Notes: generated by a model not told the origin, from the sequence alone. Positions 41,937 to 51,482 are shown, numbered from the stretch's first letter. The stretch is DNA of 64,000 bases from an uncultured Bacteroidia bacterium (GCA_902788175.1 CADAJF010000002.1:1-64000), one strand, 5' to 3'. Numbers and translations are program-made.

Positions 41937-44141
41937 ATGCGTAAACTCCTCCTCGCTGCCGCCGCCATCGTCATGGCCGCCTGCAGCACCCCCAAGGCCG
42001 AGGCTGACTACGCCTCCTTCGTGAACCCTAAAATCGGCACCGGCGGGCACGGGCATGTGTTTGTGGGCGCCAATGTGCCCTTCGGCTTTGTGCAGCTGGG
42101 CCCCACCAGCATCCCTCAAAGCTGGGACTGGTGCTCCGGCTACCACGACAGCGACAACACCGTCATCGGCTTCAGCCACACGCACCTGAGCGGCACCGGT
42201 ATCGGCGACCTTTTTGACATCACCGTCATGCCCACCACCGGCCCCACTACGCCGGGACGCGGCATCCATGGCAAGCCGGACGAAGGCGCCTGGAGCTACG
42301 CGGACCGCAGCAAGGAAGTGTGCGAGCCCGGCTACTACAGCGTTCCCCTGGAGCGCTACAACATCACGGCCGAACTCACCGCCACCTCCCGCGTGGGCCT
42401 GCACCGTTATACCTTCCCTGCAACAGAAGACGCCCGATTGGTCTTTGACCTGGAAAACGGCGGCTGCTGGGACGATGTAACCGACGCCGGCTTCCAGGTG
42501 GTAAAGAACGAAAACGGACAGGTGACGGCCCTTGGCGGTTACCGCTATTCCACCGGTTGGGCCAAGAACCAGAAAATCTTCTTCTGGGCAGAGTTCTCCC
42601 GCCCCGGTGTCAGCTTCACAGAGACGGAAACCCCCCGGAATGAGAGCGAACGCGGGCGCACCCGCAAGCCCCTGTACGGCTATCTGGGCCTGGGAAGCAC
42701 CGCTGAAGGTGAGCAGCTGCTCCTGAAAGTGGCCCTCTCCCCCGTTTCCGTAGAAGGCGCCAAGGCCAACATGGCCGCAGAACTCCCCGGCTGGGATTTC
42801 GACGCCGTGAAGGCCAGTGCCCGCAGCGCCTGGAACAAGGAACTGGGCAAGGTCCGGATCGAGACCGACAGTGAGGACCAGCGCGCCGTCTTCTATACCG
42901 CCCTTTATCACACGATGATTGCTCCCTCGGCCTTCAACGATGTGGACGGGCAGTACCGCGGCTCGGACGACGTTGTTCGGAAAGGAGATTTCCAGAACTA
43001 CACAACCTTCTCACTCTGGGACACTTACCGCGCAGCCATGCCGCTGATGACCCTCCTCCACCCAGAGAGGATGGACGACATGGTAGCCACCATGTACCAT
43101 ATTTACAAAGAGCAGGGAGACCTCCCCGTCTGGCACCTGATGGGCAATGAAACGGACTGCATGGTGGGCAATCCCGGCCTGATCAGTTTTGCCGATGCAG
43201 TGGTAAAGGGCTTCCGCGCCGGCCTCACGGACGATCAAATCATTGACGCCATGGTGGTCAGCGCCACCACGCCGGACCGTGGCCAGAACTTCCGCATGCA
43301 GTACGGCTACATCCCGGCCAACCTCTACCACGAGAGCGTAGCCAACGACATGGAATACGCCATCGCGGACGGTGCCCTGGCCAACTGCGCAGCATTCCTG
43401 GGCCGCCCCGACATTGCCGCCACCTACCGCGAGCGCAGCCACTCCTACCGCCATTTCTGGGACCCCGAGCTCCAGTTCATGCGCGGCCGCAAGACGGACG
43501 GCTCCTTCACCGAGCCCTTCGACCCCATCTACAGCCGCCACGAGCAGTCAGACTACACCGAAGGCACCGGCTGGCAGTACCTGTGGCTGGTTCCGCAGGA
43601 TGTGGACGGCCTGGTAGAACTCTTCGGCTCCAAGGAAGCCACGCTGGAGAAGCTGGACGGCCTCTTTGAGGCACCGGACCACGTGGTGGGCGAAAACGCC
43701 TCGCCGGACATCTCCGGCCTCATCGGCCAGTATGCCCACGGCAACGAGCCCGGCCACCACACCATTTACCTCTACAGCATGCTGGGCCGCCCGGACAAAG
43801 CCGCCGCCCGCCTGCACCAGGTTTATGAAGAGATGTATTTCAACGACGTGGAAGGCCTGGCCGGCAACGAGGACGTGGGCCAGATGAGCGCCTGGTACGT
43901 GCTCTCTTCCATGGGCTTCTACCAGGTAGAGCCCGCCTGCCCGCGCTATTGGTTTGGCCTGCCGCTGTTCCGTAAGCAGGTGGTCAAGGTCTCCGGCGGC
44001 GAATTCACCATCACCGCCAACGGCCCGCTGGACGGCCATATCACCGCCGTCAAACTCAACGGCCAACCCTACGAAAAACCCTACATCGAGCACGCCCAGA
44101 TCATAGCCGGCGGCACCCTGGAATACGAAATGAGCAAATAA
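41937..44141 (+). CDS. GH92 exo-alpha-mannosidase lipoprotein (third of three)
   Basis: A 734-residue lipoprotein (AAAIVMAACSTPKA). N-terminal FVNPKIGTGGHGHVFVGANV and GFSHTHLSGTGIGDLFDI are classic for GH92. The acid region is DYTEGTGWQYLWLVPQD (E542) and the metal/base motif GNEDVGQMSAW (E645, D646). Expected to remove alpha-linked mannose outside or inside the outer membrane. It sits between the CBM9-like gene and manA, 3 bp before the latter, so release and metabolism of mannose are encoded together. Among the three GH92 proteins here this one is nearest to the family consensus. Confidence 0.95.
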   Translation: MRKLLLAAAAIVMAACSTPKAEADYASFVNPKIGTGGHGHVFVGANVPFGFVQLGPTSIPQSWDWCSGYHDSDNTVIGFSHTHLSGTGIGDLFDITVMPTTGPTTPGRGIHGKPDEGAWSYADRSKEVCEPGYYSVPLERYNITAELTATSRVGLHRYTFPATEDARLVFDLENGGCWDDVTDAGFQVVKNENGQVTALGGYRYSTGWAKNQKIFFWAEFSRPGVSFTETETPRNESERGRTRKPLYGYLGLGSTAEGEQLLLKVALSPVSVEGAKANMAAELPGWDFDAVKASARSAWNKELGKVRIETDSEDQRAVFYTALYHTMIAPSAFNDVDGQYRGSDDVVRKGDFQNYTTFSLWDTYRAAMPLMTLLHPERMDDMVATMYHIYKEQGDLPVWHLMGNETDCMVGNPGLISFADAVVKGFRAGLTDDQIIDAMVVSATTPDRGQNFRMQYGYIPANLYHESVANDMEYAIADGALANCAAFLGRPDIAATYRERSHSYRHFWDPELQFMRGRKTDGSFTEPFDPIYSRHEQSDYTEGTGWQYLWLVPQDVDGLVELFGSKEATLEKLDGLFEAPDHVVGENASPDISGLIGQYAHGNEPGHHTIYLYSMLGRPDKAAARLHQVYEEMYFNDVEGLAGNEDVGQMSAWYVLSSMGFYQVEPACPRYWFGLPLFRKQVVKVSGGEFTITANGPLDGHITAVKLNGQPYEKPYIEHAQIIAGGTLEYEMSK

Positions 44142-44144
44142 GCC

Positions 44145-45119
44145 ATGAGTCCCCTTAAATTTGAACCCATCTTCAAGACCATTGTCTGGGGCGGCGAGAA
44201 GATTGCCCCGTACAAGGGCGTGGAAACCCGGCAGGAACACATAGGCGAGAGCTGGGAACTGAGCGGTGTCGCGGGCAACGAGAGCATCGTCGCCGAAGGC
44301 CCCCTGAAAGGCCGTACCATAGCCTCCTTGGTGAAAGAGTACAAGGGAGAACTGGTGGGCAAGCACGTGTACCAGAACACCGGCGACGAATTCCCTCTGC
44401 TCATCAAGTTCATCGATGCGCTTACGGACCTGTCCATCCAGGTGCACCCGAACGACGAACTGGCCGCCGCGCGGCACAACGGTTCCAAGGGGAAGACCGA
44501 GATGTGGTACGTGGTGGCGGCCGATGAAGGCGCCCACCTCCTGGCCGGCCTCACAGAAAAGATTACGCCGGAGCAGTACGCCGCCAAAGTGGCCGACGGC
44601 ACCATCACCGATGTCCTGGCCCGCTACGATGTACATCCCGGAGATGTTTTTTTCCTGCCCGCCGGGCGCATCCACGCCATCTGCGGCGGCTGCTTTATCG
44701 CAGAAATCCAGCAAACGTCCAATATTACCTACCGCATCTACGACTACGGCCGCCTGGGCCTGGACGGCAAGCCCCGCGAGGTACACACAGAACTGGCCAA
44801 GGATGCCATCGACTACACGGTGTACCCCAGCTACCGCACAGAGTACACCCCGCTCCAGGACGAGGAAGTGGAAGTGGTGAACTGCCAGTATTTCACCACC
44901 AGCATCTATGACCTCACCCTCCCCTACGCCAAGGACCTGAGCGCCATCGATTCCTTTATGGTGGTGATGTGCCTTTCCGGCTCCGGCACCCTGGAAGTGG
45001 ACGGCGAGCAGCTTCCTATCCGCCAGGGAGAGACCGTGCTTGTCCCGGCCAGCGCCGACGACATCTGCTTCATCCCCGAGGGGGGAAGCATGAAGCTTTT
45101 AAGCAGCTACATAAGGTAA
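44145..45119 (+). CDS. manA: Mannose-6-phosphate isomerase, type I
   Basis: A 324-residue cytoplasmic enzyme interconverting mannose-6-phosphate and fructose-6-phosphate. Zinc ligands are visible: Gln99 and His101 in SIQVHPND, Glu119 in KTEMWYV and His177 in GRIHAICGG. The cupin fold ends with a second barrel (SGSGTLEVDGEQLPIRQGET). It belongs to the short bacterial type I class. Its place 3 bp downstream of a GH92 mannosidase suggests it serves mannose released by this locus; no mannose kinase is present in the window. A hairpin with T-run follows at 45164. Confidence 0.93.
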   Translation: MSPLKFEPIFKTIVWGGEKIAPYKGVETRQEHIGESWELSGVAGNESIVAEGPLKGRTIASLVKEYKGELVGKHVYQNTGDEFPLLIKFIDALTDLSIQVHPNDELAAARHNGSKGKTEMWYVVAADEGAHLLAGLTEKITPEQYAAKVADGTITDVLARYDVHPGDVFFLPAGRIHAICGGCFIAEIQQTSNITYRIYDYGRLGLDGKPREVHTELAKDAIDYTVYPSYRTEYTPLQDEEVEVVNCQYFTTSIYDLTLPYAKDLSAIDSFMVVMCLSGSGTLEVDGEQLPIRQGETVLVPASADDICFIPEGGSMKLLSSYIR

Positions 45120-45147
45120 AAAAGACCCCCGGTCCACAAGCCGGGGG
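45118..45147 (-). terminator. Rho-independent terminator of the peptidase M3 operon
   Basis: On the minus strand CCCCCGG-CTTGTGGA-CCGGGGG is followed by TCTTTTTT. Confidence 0.85.
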
Positions 45148-45163
45148 TGACTTCGCAAATGTC

Positions 45164-45192
45164 ATGGCCGGCTTTGACCGGCCATCTTTTTT
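45164..45192 (+). terminator. Rho-independent terminator of manA, built from a dispersed palindrome
   Basis: ATGGCCGG-CTTTGA-CCGGCCAT followed by C and six T. The palindrome belongs to the same family as 23362-23383 and 37692-37712. The T-run overlaps the stop codon of the convergent peptidase gene. Confidence 0.8.
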
Positions 45193-47188
45193 ATTGCAGG
45201 CCTCTGGCCCTCATGAGGGCGGAAGGATCGGGTTCTGAGCCGCGGAACTGCTTGTAAAGCACCATGGGCTCTTCGCTGCCGCCCTTCTCCAGGAAGGTCT
45301 TGCGGAAGCTTGTGGCAGTGGCTTTGTTGAAGATACCGTCGGCCTTGAACTTCTCCCAGGCATCTACGGCCAGGACATCGCTCCAGAGGTAGCCGTAGTA
45401 ACCGGCACTGTAGCCGCTGCCCATGATGTGGTTGAAGTAGGAGGTGCGGTAACGGGGAATGATTTCTTCCATCAGGCCCATTTCTTTGCATACCTTGGTC
45501 TCGAAGTCACGGACATCCTGGGCGCCGGCAAACTTGGCCAATTCCTCTGCGGAGAGCTGGTGCCACTTCATGTCCAGGATGGAGGCGGCGCAAAGCTCGC
45601 CGGTGGTAAAGCCCTGGTTGAAGGTGAGAGACTTCTCGATTTTCTCTACCAGCTCTGCGGGGATGGGCTCGCCGGTCTGGTAATGGTTGGCATACTTGGC
45701 CAGGATTTCCGGCACGAAGGCAAAGTTCTCGTTGAACTGGGAGAAGAGCTCCACAAAGTCGCGGGTGACGGAGGTGCCGCTCACCGTAAGGTAGTTGCAC
45801 TGGCTAAGCAGGCCGTGAAGGGCATGGCCGAACTCATGGAAGGCAGTCTGGACATTGTCAATCGTCAGAAGGCTGGGCTTGGGCTCGGTGGGATCCGTGC
45901 CGGGGGCCGGGTAGTTGCACACGTTCACGATGATGGGGCGCACACCGGCCTTCTGGTCGCGGAAATTGTTCATCCAGGCGCCGCCGCGCTTGGTGGGACG
46001 CACATAGTAGTCGCGGTAGAAGATACCGATCAGGGAACCGTCGGCGTCCGTAATCTTGTAGGCGTTCACCACGGGGTTATAGACCTCCACCTCACCGGTA
46101 ACATCCTCGAAGTGAATACCGTAAATCATTTCGGCGGCGGTGAAGACACCCTTCAGGACGCTGTCGGCCTGGAAGTAGGGTTTGGCCTGGTTCTCATCCA
46201 GGGCATAGCGCTGGACGCGGAGTTTCTCTGCGTAGTAGCCCCAGTCCCAGGCTTCAATCTTGTGACCGGCCATCTTTTCCATTTCCTTCATCTGGACCTT
46301 GGCGCTGCGCATGGAAGCGTCCATGATGGGCTGCAGGAAGTTGTCCACGGTCTCGGGGGTGCCGGCCATCTTGTTGGAAAGCTGGTAAGAAGCAAAGTTG
46401 GGATAGCCCAGCATGGCGGCCAGCTCGGCGCGGAGCCTGAGGGTTTCCAGGACGATGGCGTTGTTGTCGTTCTCGTCGCCGTGGTTACCGCGGGAAGAAT
46501 AGGCCTCAAAGACCTGCTTGCGCTTTTCGCGGTCCTCGCAGGAGCCCATGAAGTCATAGTATTCGCTGACGGTGATGCCGGTTGCCTCCTTGAAGGCGTT
46601 GTTCTCTGCCAGAAGGTTCTGGCCGAATTTCTGGCTAAGGGTGGCCAGGCGGGTATTGATTTCTGCAAAGCGCTTCTTGGCCTCGGGGTCCAGGCCCACG
46701 CCATTGCGCTCGAAGCTCTGGTAGATTTTCTTCACCACCATCTGCTGCTCGCGGGTAAGGTTCCCGGACTGCTCATAGACGGCCTTCACGCGGGCAAAGA
46801 GGTCTTCGTTCATCATGATTTCATTGGAAGCCTCGGTGATCAGGGGGAGTACCTCCTCCTCGATGGCCTGCATCTCAGGGGTGGATTCACTCTCCGTCAG
46901 GTTAAAGAAAACGCCCGACACCTTGTCCAGGATGGGGCTGGCCTCTTCGTAGGCAAGGATGGTATTCTCGAAGGTGGGGGCATCGGGGCATTTTATGATA
47001 GCCTCGATATTGGCCTTCTGCTCCTCCAGGCCGGCCTTGAAGGCAGGCATGTACTGGTCCGTAGTGATTTTGGAGAAAGGAGCCGTTCCGTAAGGGGTGT
47101 CCCACTCCTGCAGGAAGATGTTGGTGGTTTTTTCTTTACACGCTGTGAGCATGGCAAGTGCGGCAAAAATGACAAATAATTTTTTCAT
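45191..47188 (-). CDS. M3 family metallopeptidase lipoprotein (Dcp/oligopeptidase type)
   Basis: A 665-residue zinc peptidase with lipoprotein signal (FAALAMLTACKEK). The thermolysin-like HEFGHALHG motif (His451, Glu452, His455) is followed by the third-ligand helix RDFVELFSQFNENF. The long helical N-terminal half matches M3 peptidases such as peptidyl-dipeptidase Dcp, which remove dipeptides from oligopeptides. The lipobox predicts membrane attachment, probably in the periplasm. It is the last of four genes transcribed leftward from the promoter at 51407, starting 14 bp after the barrel gene. An in-frame extension to 47398 only runs antisense-like through that gene. Confidence 0.93.
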   Translation of the reverse strand: MKKLFVIFAALAMLTACKEKTTNIFLQEWDTPYGTAPFSKITTDQYMPAFKAGLEEQKANIEAIIKCPDAPTFENTILAYEEASPILDKVSGVFFNLTESESTPEMQAIEEEVLPLITEASNEIMMNEDLFARVKAVYEQSGNLTREQQMVVKKIYQSFERNGVGLDPEAKKRFAEINTRLATLSQKFGQNLLAENNAFKEATGITVSEYYDFMGSCEDREKRKQVFEAYSSRGNHGDENDNNAIVLETLRLRAELAAMLGYPNFASYQLSNKMAGTPETVDNFLQPIMDASMRSAKVQMKEMEKMAGHKIEAWDWGYYAEKLRVQRYALDENQAKPYFQADSVLKGVFTAAEMIYGIHFEDVTGEVEVYNPVVNAYKITDADGSLIGIFYRDYYVRPTKRGGAWMNNFRDQKAGVRPIIVNVCNYPAPGTDPTEPKPSLLTIDNVQTAFHEFGHALHGLLSQCNYLTVSGTSVTRDFVELFSQFNENFAFVPEILAKYANHYQTGEPIPAELVEKIEKSLTFNQGFTTGELCAASILDMKWHQLSAEELAKFAGAQDVRDFETKVCKEMGLMEEIIPRYRTSYFNHIMGSGYSAGYYGYLWSDVLAVDAWEKFKADGIFNKATATSFRKTFLEKGGSEEPMVLYKQFRGSEPDPSALMRARGLQ

Positions 47189-47202
47189 TATGGTTAAAGT
47201 TG

Positions 47203-48861
47203 TTAAAGTGTGCAAAAAACGCGGAAAGAATAGCGTACAGGCGGTTCCCAATGCCCGAAGAAGGGGCGGAATCCGGCCGCAACGCCCACTTGCCGCTGCC
47301 CTTCCAGCGCCCAGGTTTTTCCAGCCGACAGGTCTGCCATCGGGATATCGTCCCTGTAGAGGAAGCCGCCGTCCACGAACCAGGCATTGGCGCTCCACGA
47401 AAGGCCGCCGTACAGGAGAGTGGGCTCTGCCTGCATCTCGGAGCCAAAGTGGCCGGCCGTAACCTGGCCTTGGAGGGAGAGGTTGGGAATGATGTATATC
47501 GGCACCTTGAATGCCAGATCCATGCCCAGGTGATAGTCGCCGGTGCCTACGGGGCTTTCATAAAAGCCGGTGAGTTTCATATTGGCCCCGTTGGTATCCA
47601 GGGCCAGATTAACGTCTGAGCAGAAGTAGCGTGTGTCGTGGGCCGGCGAGAGTTTACTGAGGCCCGCATTCGCATAGACACGTAGCGTTTTTCCCAGCAG
47701 GCGGCTCACGCCCACCTTCCCGGTATAGGTGGGGCCCTTGACCCAGGAGAGGTCCTCCACCCCGCCCTGGACACCGGCCGAAAAACCCCACTGCCCGGCA
47801 GAGAGCTGGGCGGCCAGCCATCCGCCAGCCCGGCCGGAATCTTGGCTGCTGCGCCCATCCACGCCGCCGGAGAGGACCATTCGCCGGCCGGCATGCCAGG
47901 TGAAGGCACCCGCCAGGTGCAGGGAGGTCCCTCCCCCTTCGGAGAATCGGCCCAGGGCTGTCACAAAGGCCCGGAAAGGGACCGGGGGCTGGAAGTCGTA
48001 GCGGAGGAAGGAAAGGGTACTGACGTCCCGCATAAGGGCCGAGCTCAGTTTATGCGCCTTCCCCAGGCTCTTGTCCACACCCATGTAAAACGCATAAGGT
48101 TCCGTGCCTGGCTGCCGCCAGGCGCTGCCGGAGAGGTTGGCGGCCAGGTTCCAACCGCCGCCCAGAGGGCCGGTGGCGTAGGAGGCTTCGGCTCGAAGGC
48201 CGTAGAGGGCATTGTCCGTGCTCAGGCTGCTCCGGAAACCGCTTCGCATGGACGAGGCCGTAGCGGAAATTTCCGTAACGCTGTTAAGGCCGCCGAAGGC
48301 TGTCTCCGACAGGCCTGCACCGGAGGTGAAACGGCTGTTGCGCAGCGCCTCCAGAAGACCGCCGTAGAGGGTGGGATCTTCCTCATCCATCCTCACACCG
48401 GCAAGCGTCACCTCTTCCTGAATGCGGTGCGGCTGGGGTGAGATGGCTGTTCTCCCAAAAAGGAGGCTGCTGTAGTTTTTATGCAGGTCTGAAGAGGCCC
48501 CGGGAGCATCTTCCCAGCTGTCCGAAGCCCGGTTCACCTCTCCCAGGAGGATATTGAAGACGTTCTTTACCCGGCCTTCGGCCACCATTACGGGAAGGCG
48601 GTTTTCCAAATAGCCGGAGCCCTGGAAAACGAGCAGATAGGTTCCGTCCGGCACTTCTTCCAGCAGGAAGTTGCCCCTGGCGTCCGTACACACCTCCTGC
48701 ACCAGGGCGGCGCCATCCATCAGGCGCACGCGCACATGCTCCAGGGGGCAGCGCTCCGTTTTGGACAACACACGCCCTTTTACGCCCCCCGCGGGGGTTT
48801 CTTGCGCAAACAGGAGAAGGGTCTCCAGAAGGGCGATGGCTGCCAGGAGGGCTCTACGCAT
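47203..48861 (-). CDS. Outer-membrane barrel with N-terminal carboxypeptidase-regulatory-like domain
   Basis: A 552-residue protein: signal peptide (ending LLLFAQ), a regulatory-like beta-sandwich (about 25-105, GGVKGRVLSKTERCPLEHVR through FQGSGYLENRLPV), a linker, then a barrel of alternating residues ending YSFRVFCTL. It resembles a TonB-dependent receptor cut down in size: no TonB box or full plug is recognisable, although PHRIQEEVTLAGVRMDEEDP may be a plug remnant. Function is unknown; its place between a nuclease and a peptidase suggests uptake or anchoring. Its ATG overlaps the nuclease stop by one base (TAATG), so the two are translationally coupled. Confidence 0.7.
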   Translation of the reverse strand: MRRALLAAIALLETLLLFAQETPAGGVKGRVLSKTERCPLEHVRVRLMDGAALVQEVCTDARGNFLLEEVPDGTYLLVFQGSGYLENRLPVMVAEGRVKNVFNILLGEVNRASDSWEDAPGASSDLHKNYSSLLFGRTAISPQPHRIQEEVTLAGVRMDEEDPTLYGGLLEALRNSRFTSGAGLSETAFGGLNSVTEISATASSMRSGFRSSLSTDNALYGLRAEASYATGPLGGGWNLAANLSGSAWRQPGTEPYAFYMGVDKSLGKAHKLSSALMRDVSTLSFLRYDFQPPVPFRAFVTALGRFSEGGGTSLHLAGAFTWHAGRRMVLSGGVDGRSSQDSGRAGGWLAAQLSAGQWGFSAGVQGGVEDLSWVKGPTYTGKVGVSRLLGKTLRVYANAGLSKLSPAHDTRYFCSDVNLALDTNGANMKLTGFYESPVGTGDYHLGMDLAFKVPIYIIPNLSLQGQVTAGHFGSEMQAEPTLLYGGLSWSANAWFVDGGFLYRDDIPMADLSAGKTWALEGQRQVGVAAGFRPFFGHWEPPVRYSFRVFCTL

Positions 48862-49922
48862 TACGGCTCAATCACAATGTAGGTGGGATAGTGGTCCGAG
48901 TAACCGGCAATAAACTGCCCGTTGGAGAAGGTGCGGAAAGGCGTTCCGCGGTACTGGCCGCTTTGCTGAGTCATGTAGGGCTTCTCGAAAACGCGGCCGT
49001 AGTAGCGCCCCTGCTTCTTGATGGTAAGGCCCTGGCCATGGACCAGCGGCTCATTCACCAGGATGCAGTCAAAGATATTGGGGTCTCCCCTGTAATAAAG
49101 GGAGCCGATTCCCGCCTCCAGCATTTCCCAGAAGGGGTTGAAAAAGTCCTCCTCCCCTACATCGGCCACCTTGCGCCGGCCGTGAAGGTAGGTGGAAAGG
49201 GAGGCGTCCTGGGGATTGTCGTTCATGTCCCCCATCACTACGCACTTGATGCCGGGATGCCTGCGTTGCATCTCCCGGCTGTGGTCATAGACTATCTCTG
49301 CGGCGCGGGCGCGCACGTCCTGGCCTTTGTCTCCCCTGCGGGACGGGAAATGGCATACGTAGAAGGCAAAGTGCTCTCCGTCAATGACGCCGTGCACCAT
49401 CAGGACATCGCGGGTGCGGAAATCCGCCTGCTCCTTCTTATTATAAGTGGTGAACTTGATGGAGGAGTTGAAATCGAAGGGGATGCTCTCGCTTTCCACC
49501 ACCTTCATGCGGGAGGGGTTGTAGAGCAGGGCCACGTCTATGCCGCGGCGGTCCGGGCCTTCGTGGTGCACAATCTTGTAGCGGGCAGGGGCGATGGCGG
49601 ACTCGCTCACCAGGTCTTCCAGTACCTGGCGGTTTTCCACCTCCGCCAGGCCCAGCACGGTGTGCCAGATGCCGTTTTCAGCGCGCATATCTGCAATTAC
49701 CTGTGCCAGGTTGGCCAGTTTGACGGCATATTTGTCCTCCGTCCATTCATTGGCGCCGCCCGGGAGGTAGTCGTAGTCGTTCTTGCCACGGTCGTGCGTG
49801 GTGTCGAACAGGTTTTCCACGTTATAGAAGCCGATTACGTGCTTCCCGCCCTTTTTCTTGGCGCAGCTTTGGACGGGTGAGAGCAGCACCAGCGCCGCCA
49901 GCAGGAAGATAATGCGTTTCAT
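48861..49922 (-). CDS. Endonuclease/exonuclease/phosphatase family lipoprotein
   Basis: A 353-residue protein with signal/lipobox (LLSPVQSCAKKKG). EEP motifs are complete: GFYNVENLFD, VLGLAEVENRQVL (metal Glu), DRRGIDVALLY, YVCHFPSRR, VVMGDMNDNPQD and SDHYPTYIVI. This fold includes extracellular DNases and phosphodiesterases. With a lipobox it acts outside the cytoplasm. It starts one base before the stop of the upstream NUC1-type nuclease gene ends (adjacent, no gap) and overlaps the barrel gene, so three genes are tightly coupled. The substrate is probably nucleic acid, though a phosphatase role is possible. Confidence 0.9.
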   Translation of the reverse strand: MKRIIFLLAALVLLSPVQSCAKKKGGKHVIGFYNVENLFDTTHDRGKNDYDYLPGGANEWTEDKYAVKLANLAQVIADMRAENGIWHTVLGLAEVENRQVLEDLVSESAIAPARYKIVHHEGPDRRGIDVALLYNPSRMKVVESESIPFDFNSSIKFTTYNKKEQADFRTRDVLMVHGVIDGEHFAFYVCHFPSRRGDKGQDVRARAAEIVYDHSREMQRRHPGIKCVVMGDMNDNPQDASLSTYLHGRRKVADVGEEDFFNPFWEMLEAGIGSLYYRGDPNIFDCILVNEPLVHGQGLTIKKQGRYYGRVFEKPYMTQQSGQYRGTPFRTFSNGQFIAGYSDHYPTYIVIEP

Positions 49923-51383
49923 TTATTTCAGGTTCCAGAAAGAGTTGTTCTTGGGGTTCTCGGCTTTGACCCTTTGGGCCGTTTCCTGGGGAAGGTTGGC
50001 AAAAAAGACCATACCCGTTTTTTCTTCCAGCTCCTTGAGGGAACAGGAGTAGTTCTTGTAGCTGCCGGTGCTGATCTGGTTGCCGCTGCTGCTGATTACA
50101 TGGTTGAAATAGAAGCCGGCACCGATATAATTGCCCTTGCTCAAACGCAGAATGGCCTTGTAGTAGGCCTTGGGGATGGAGACCATCTGGCCGTCGTGGT
50201 CGCTTACCTTGGGACAGGTACTGTCCACGATGCAGCCGGTAACCACATATAAGGAATCCGTACTGTTGGCGGAAGAGCTCCAGTCCCTGACTGCCGTCTC
50301 AAGACTGTTCCAGGCACCGCCGTTGAAACCGGATTCCTGGGGGGTGACATTGGAGGTATAGAACGTCTGCATGTTCACCATGGCGCCGCCCAGACGGTCT
50401 GCCGAGGGGAGTTGGTGACCACGGCTGAGCACCAAACCGGTTTTATAAGTACTCCATTTGTAGCTTCCTCCGGAAGAGACATTGGGCGTTTTTACAAAAG
50501 GATCGGACCTCCAGGCCTGGTTGGTTGTGACAATTTTGTCGTAACGGGTGACACGGTTTTTGGTAAACTGGTCATACAAGGGATAGGCCACCCAGTCCGA
50601 CACCTTGCCTTCCGGATTGTACGAGAAAGAGTAGTTACGCACCCTGTCAAAACGGAGAATGGCAGTATGTGCGTAATAATTCTCCGGACTGTTCACCTGA
50701 GGAAGCTCCATCCAGGAAGGGACCTGCTTGTATTCTGCCCCCCTGTCATCCTCCGGTACGGTGAGACGGTCTGTAGATACCGTCGCGTCCAGGATCTCCC
50801 AGGTGGGAGCAGACTCCGTGGTACTGGCATATACAAAGGCAAATCTGATTTTCTTTCCCTTGTAGGCTGCCAGGGGCAGATTCCCTGACGGGGCCAGTTC
50901 AAAATAGCTATGGTCCACCAGCCATTTGGGAATCTCACAATTCTTCCAGCTGGTGCCGCCGTCCTCGCTCACTTTCACGGAAAAATGGTCCGCTGCGGTT
51001 CCCTTTTTCACATAAGCGAAAGCGTGATTAAAGTTAAGATAGACAGACTCTTTGTATTCCGTGAGATCTATCTCCGGGGAGACAAGCCAGCTTTCCGCCT
51101 TGTAGTTGGTGCTGCCATCCGAGGCCGTAGCCTGAACACCATACTTGGGATTCTGGGAATCGTACGCCCAGACCGGTTTGTTGAAGCCGCCCTTCTGCTT
51201 GTCCTGCACGGTGAAATCCCCCATCCCCTTGGTAAAGTCCTGGGAAAGGATCAGCGCCGGCAGGGACGATGAACCGTTATTTCCACCGCTGTTGTCTCCC
51301 CCGTTTTGGGACGGATTGTCTTTCCCGCAGGATGTCATCATCGAGGAGATTATCAGCGCAAAAAACAGTAAATGGTATTTCAT
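49923..51383 (-). CDS. DNA/RNA non-specific endonuclease (NUC1 type) lipoprotein
   Basis: A 486-residue lipoprotein (LIISSMMTSCGKD) with a Gly/Asn/Ser linker. Residues about 40-210 look like a choice-of-anchor/jelly-roll domain (LILSQDFTKGMGDFTVQD, SWLVSPEIDLTEYKESVYLN). Residues about 220-486 are the ββα-Me nuclease with the catalytic motif LSRGHQLPSADR (His323; the family DRGH appears here as SRGH). The later VSIPKAYYKAILRL and IGAGFYFNHVIS match the NUC1 fold. Such enzymes cut DNA and RNA without sequence specificity. It is the first gene of the four-gene operon, and the start at 51383 lies 24 bp after a TATCTTTG box. Confidence 0.85.
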   Translation of the reverse strand: MKYHLLFFALIISSMMTSCGKDNPSQNGGDNSGGNNGSSSLPALILSQDFTKGMGDFTVQDKQKGGFNKPVWAYDSQNPKYGVQATASDGSTNYKAESWLVSPEIDLTEYKESVYLNFNHAFAYVKKGTAADHFSVKVSEDGGTSWKNCEIPKWLVDHSYFELAPSGNLPLAAYKGKKIRFAFVYASTTESAPTWEILDATVSTDRLTVPEDDRGAEYKQVPSWMELPQVNSPENYYAHTAILRFDRVRNYSFSYNPEGKVSDWVAYPLYDQFTKNRVTRYDKIVTTNQAWRSDPFVKTPNVSSGGSYKWSTYKTGLVLSRGHQLPSADRLGGAMVNMQTFYTSNVTPQESGFNGGAWNSLETAVRDWSSSANSTDSLYVVTGCIVDSTCPKVSDHDGQMVSIPKAYYKAILRLSKGNYIGAGFYFNHVISSSGNQISTGSYKNYSCSLKELEEKTGMVFFANLPQETAQRVKAENPKNNSFWNLK

Positions 51384-51406
51384 GACGAGTCTTTTACATA
51401 TCCTTA

Positions 51407-51414
51407 CAAAGATA
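51407..51414 (-). promoter_or_regulatory. -7 promoter box of the nuclease-barrel-peptidase operon
   Basis: TATCTTTG on the minus strand, between the upstream terminator and the ATG at 51383. Confidence 0.7.
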
Positions 51415-51431
51415 GCTATTTTTTCCACAAC

Positions 51432-51460
51432 AAAAAAAGCGCAGCCGCGAAGGCTGCGCC
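51432..51460 (-). terminator. Rho-independent terminator after the BACON/OB-fold lipoprotein gene
   Basis: On the minus strand GCGCAGCC/GGCTGCGC stem followed by seven T, 23 bp past the stop at 51483. Confidence 0.92.
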
Positions 51461-51482
51461 ATTCTGTTATGGAAACTTCAAA

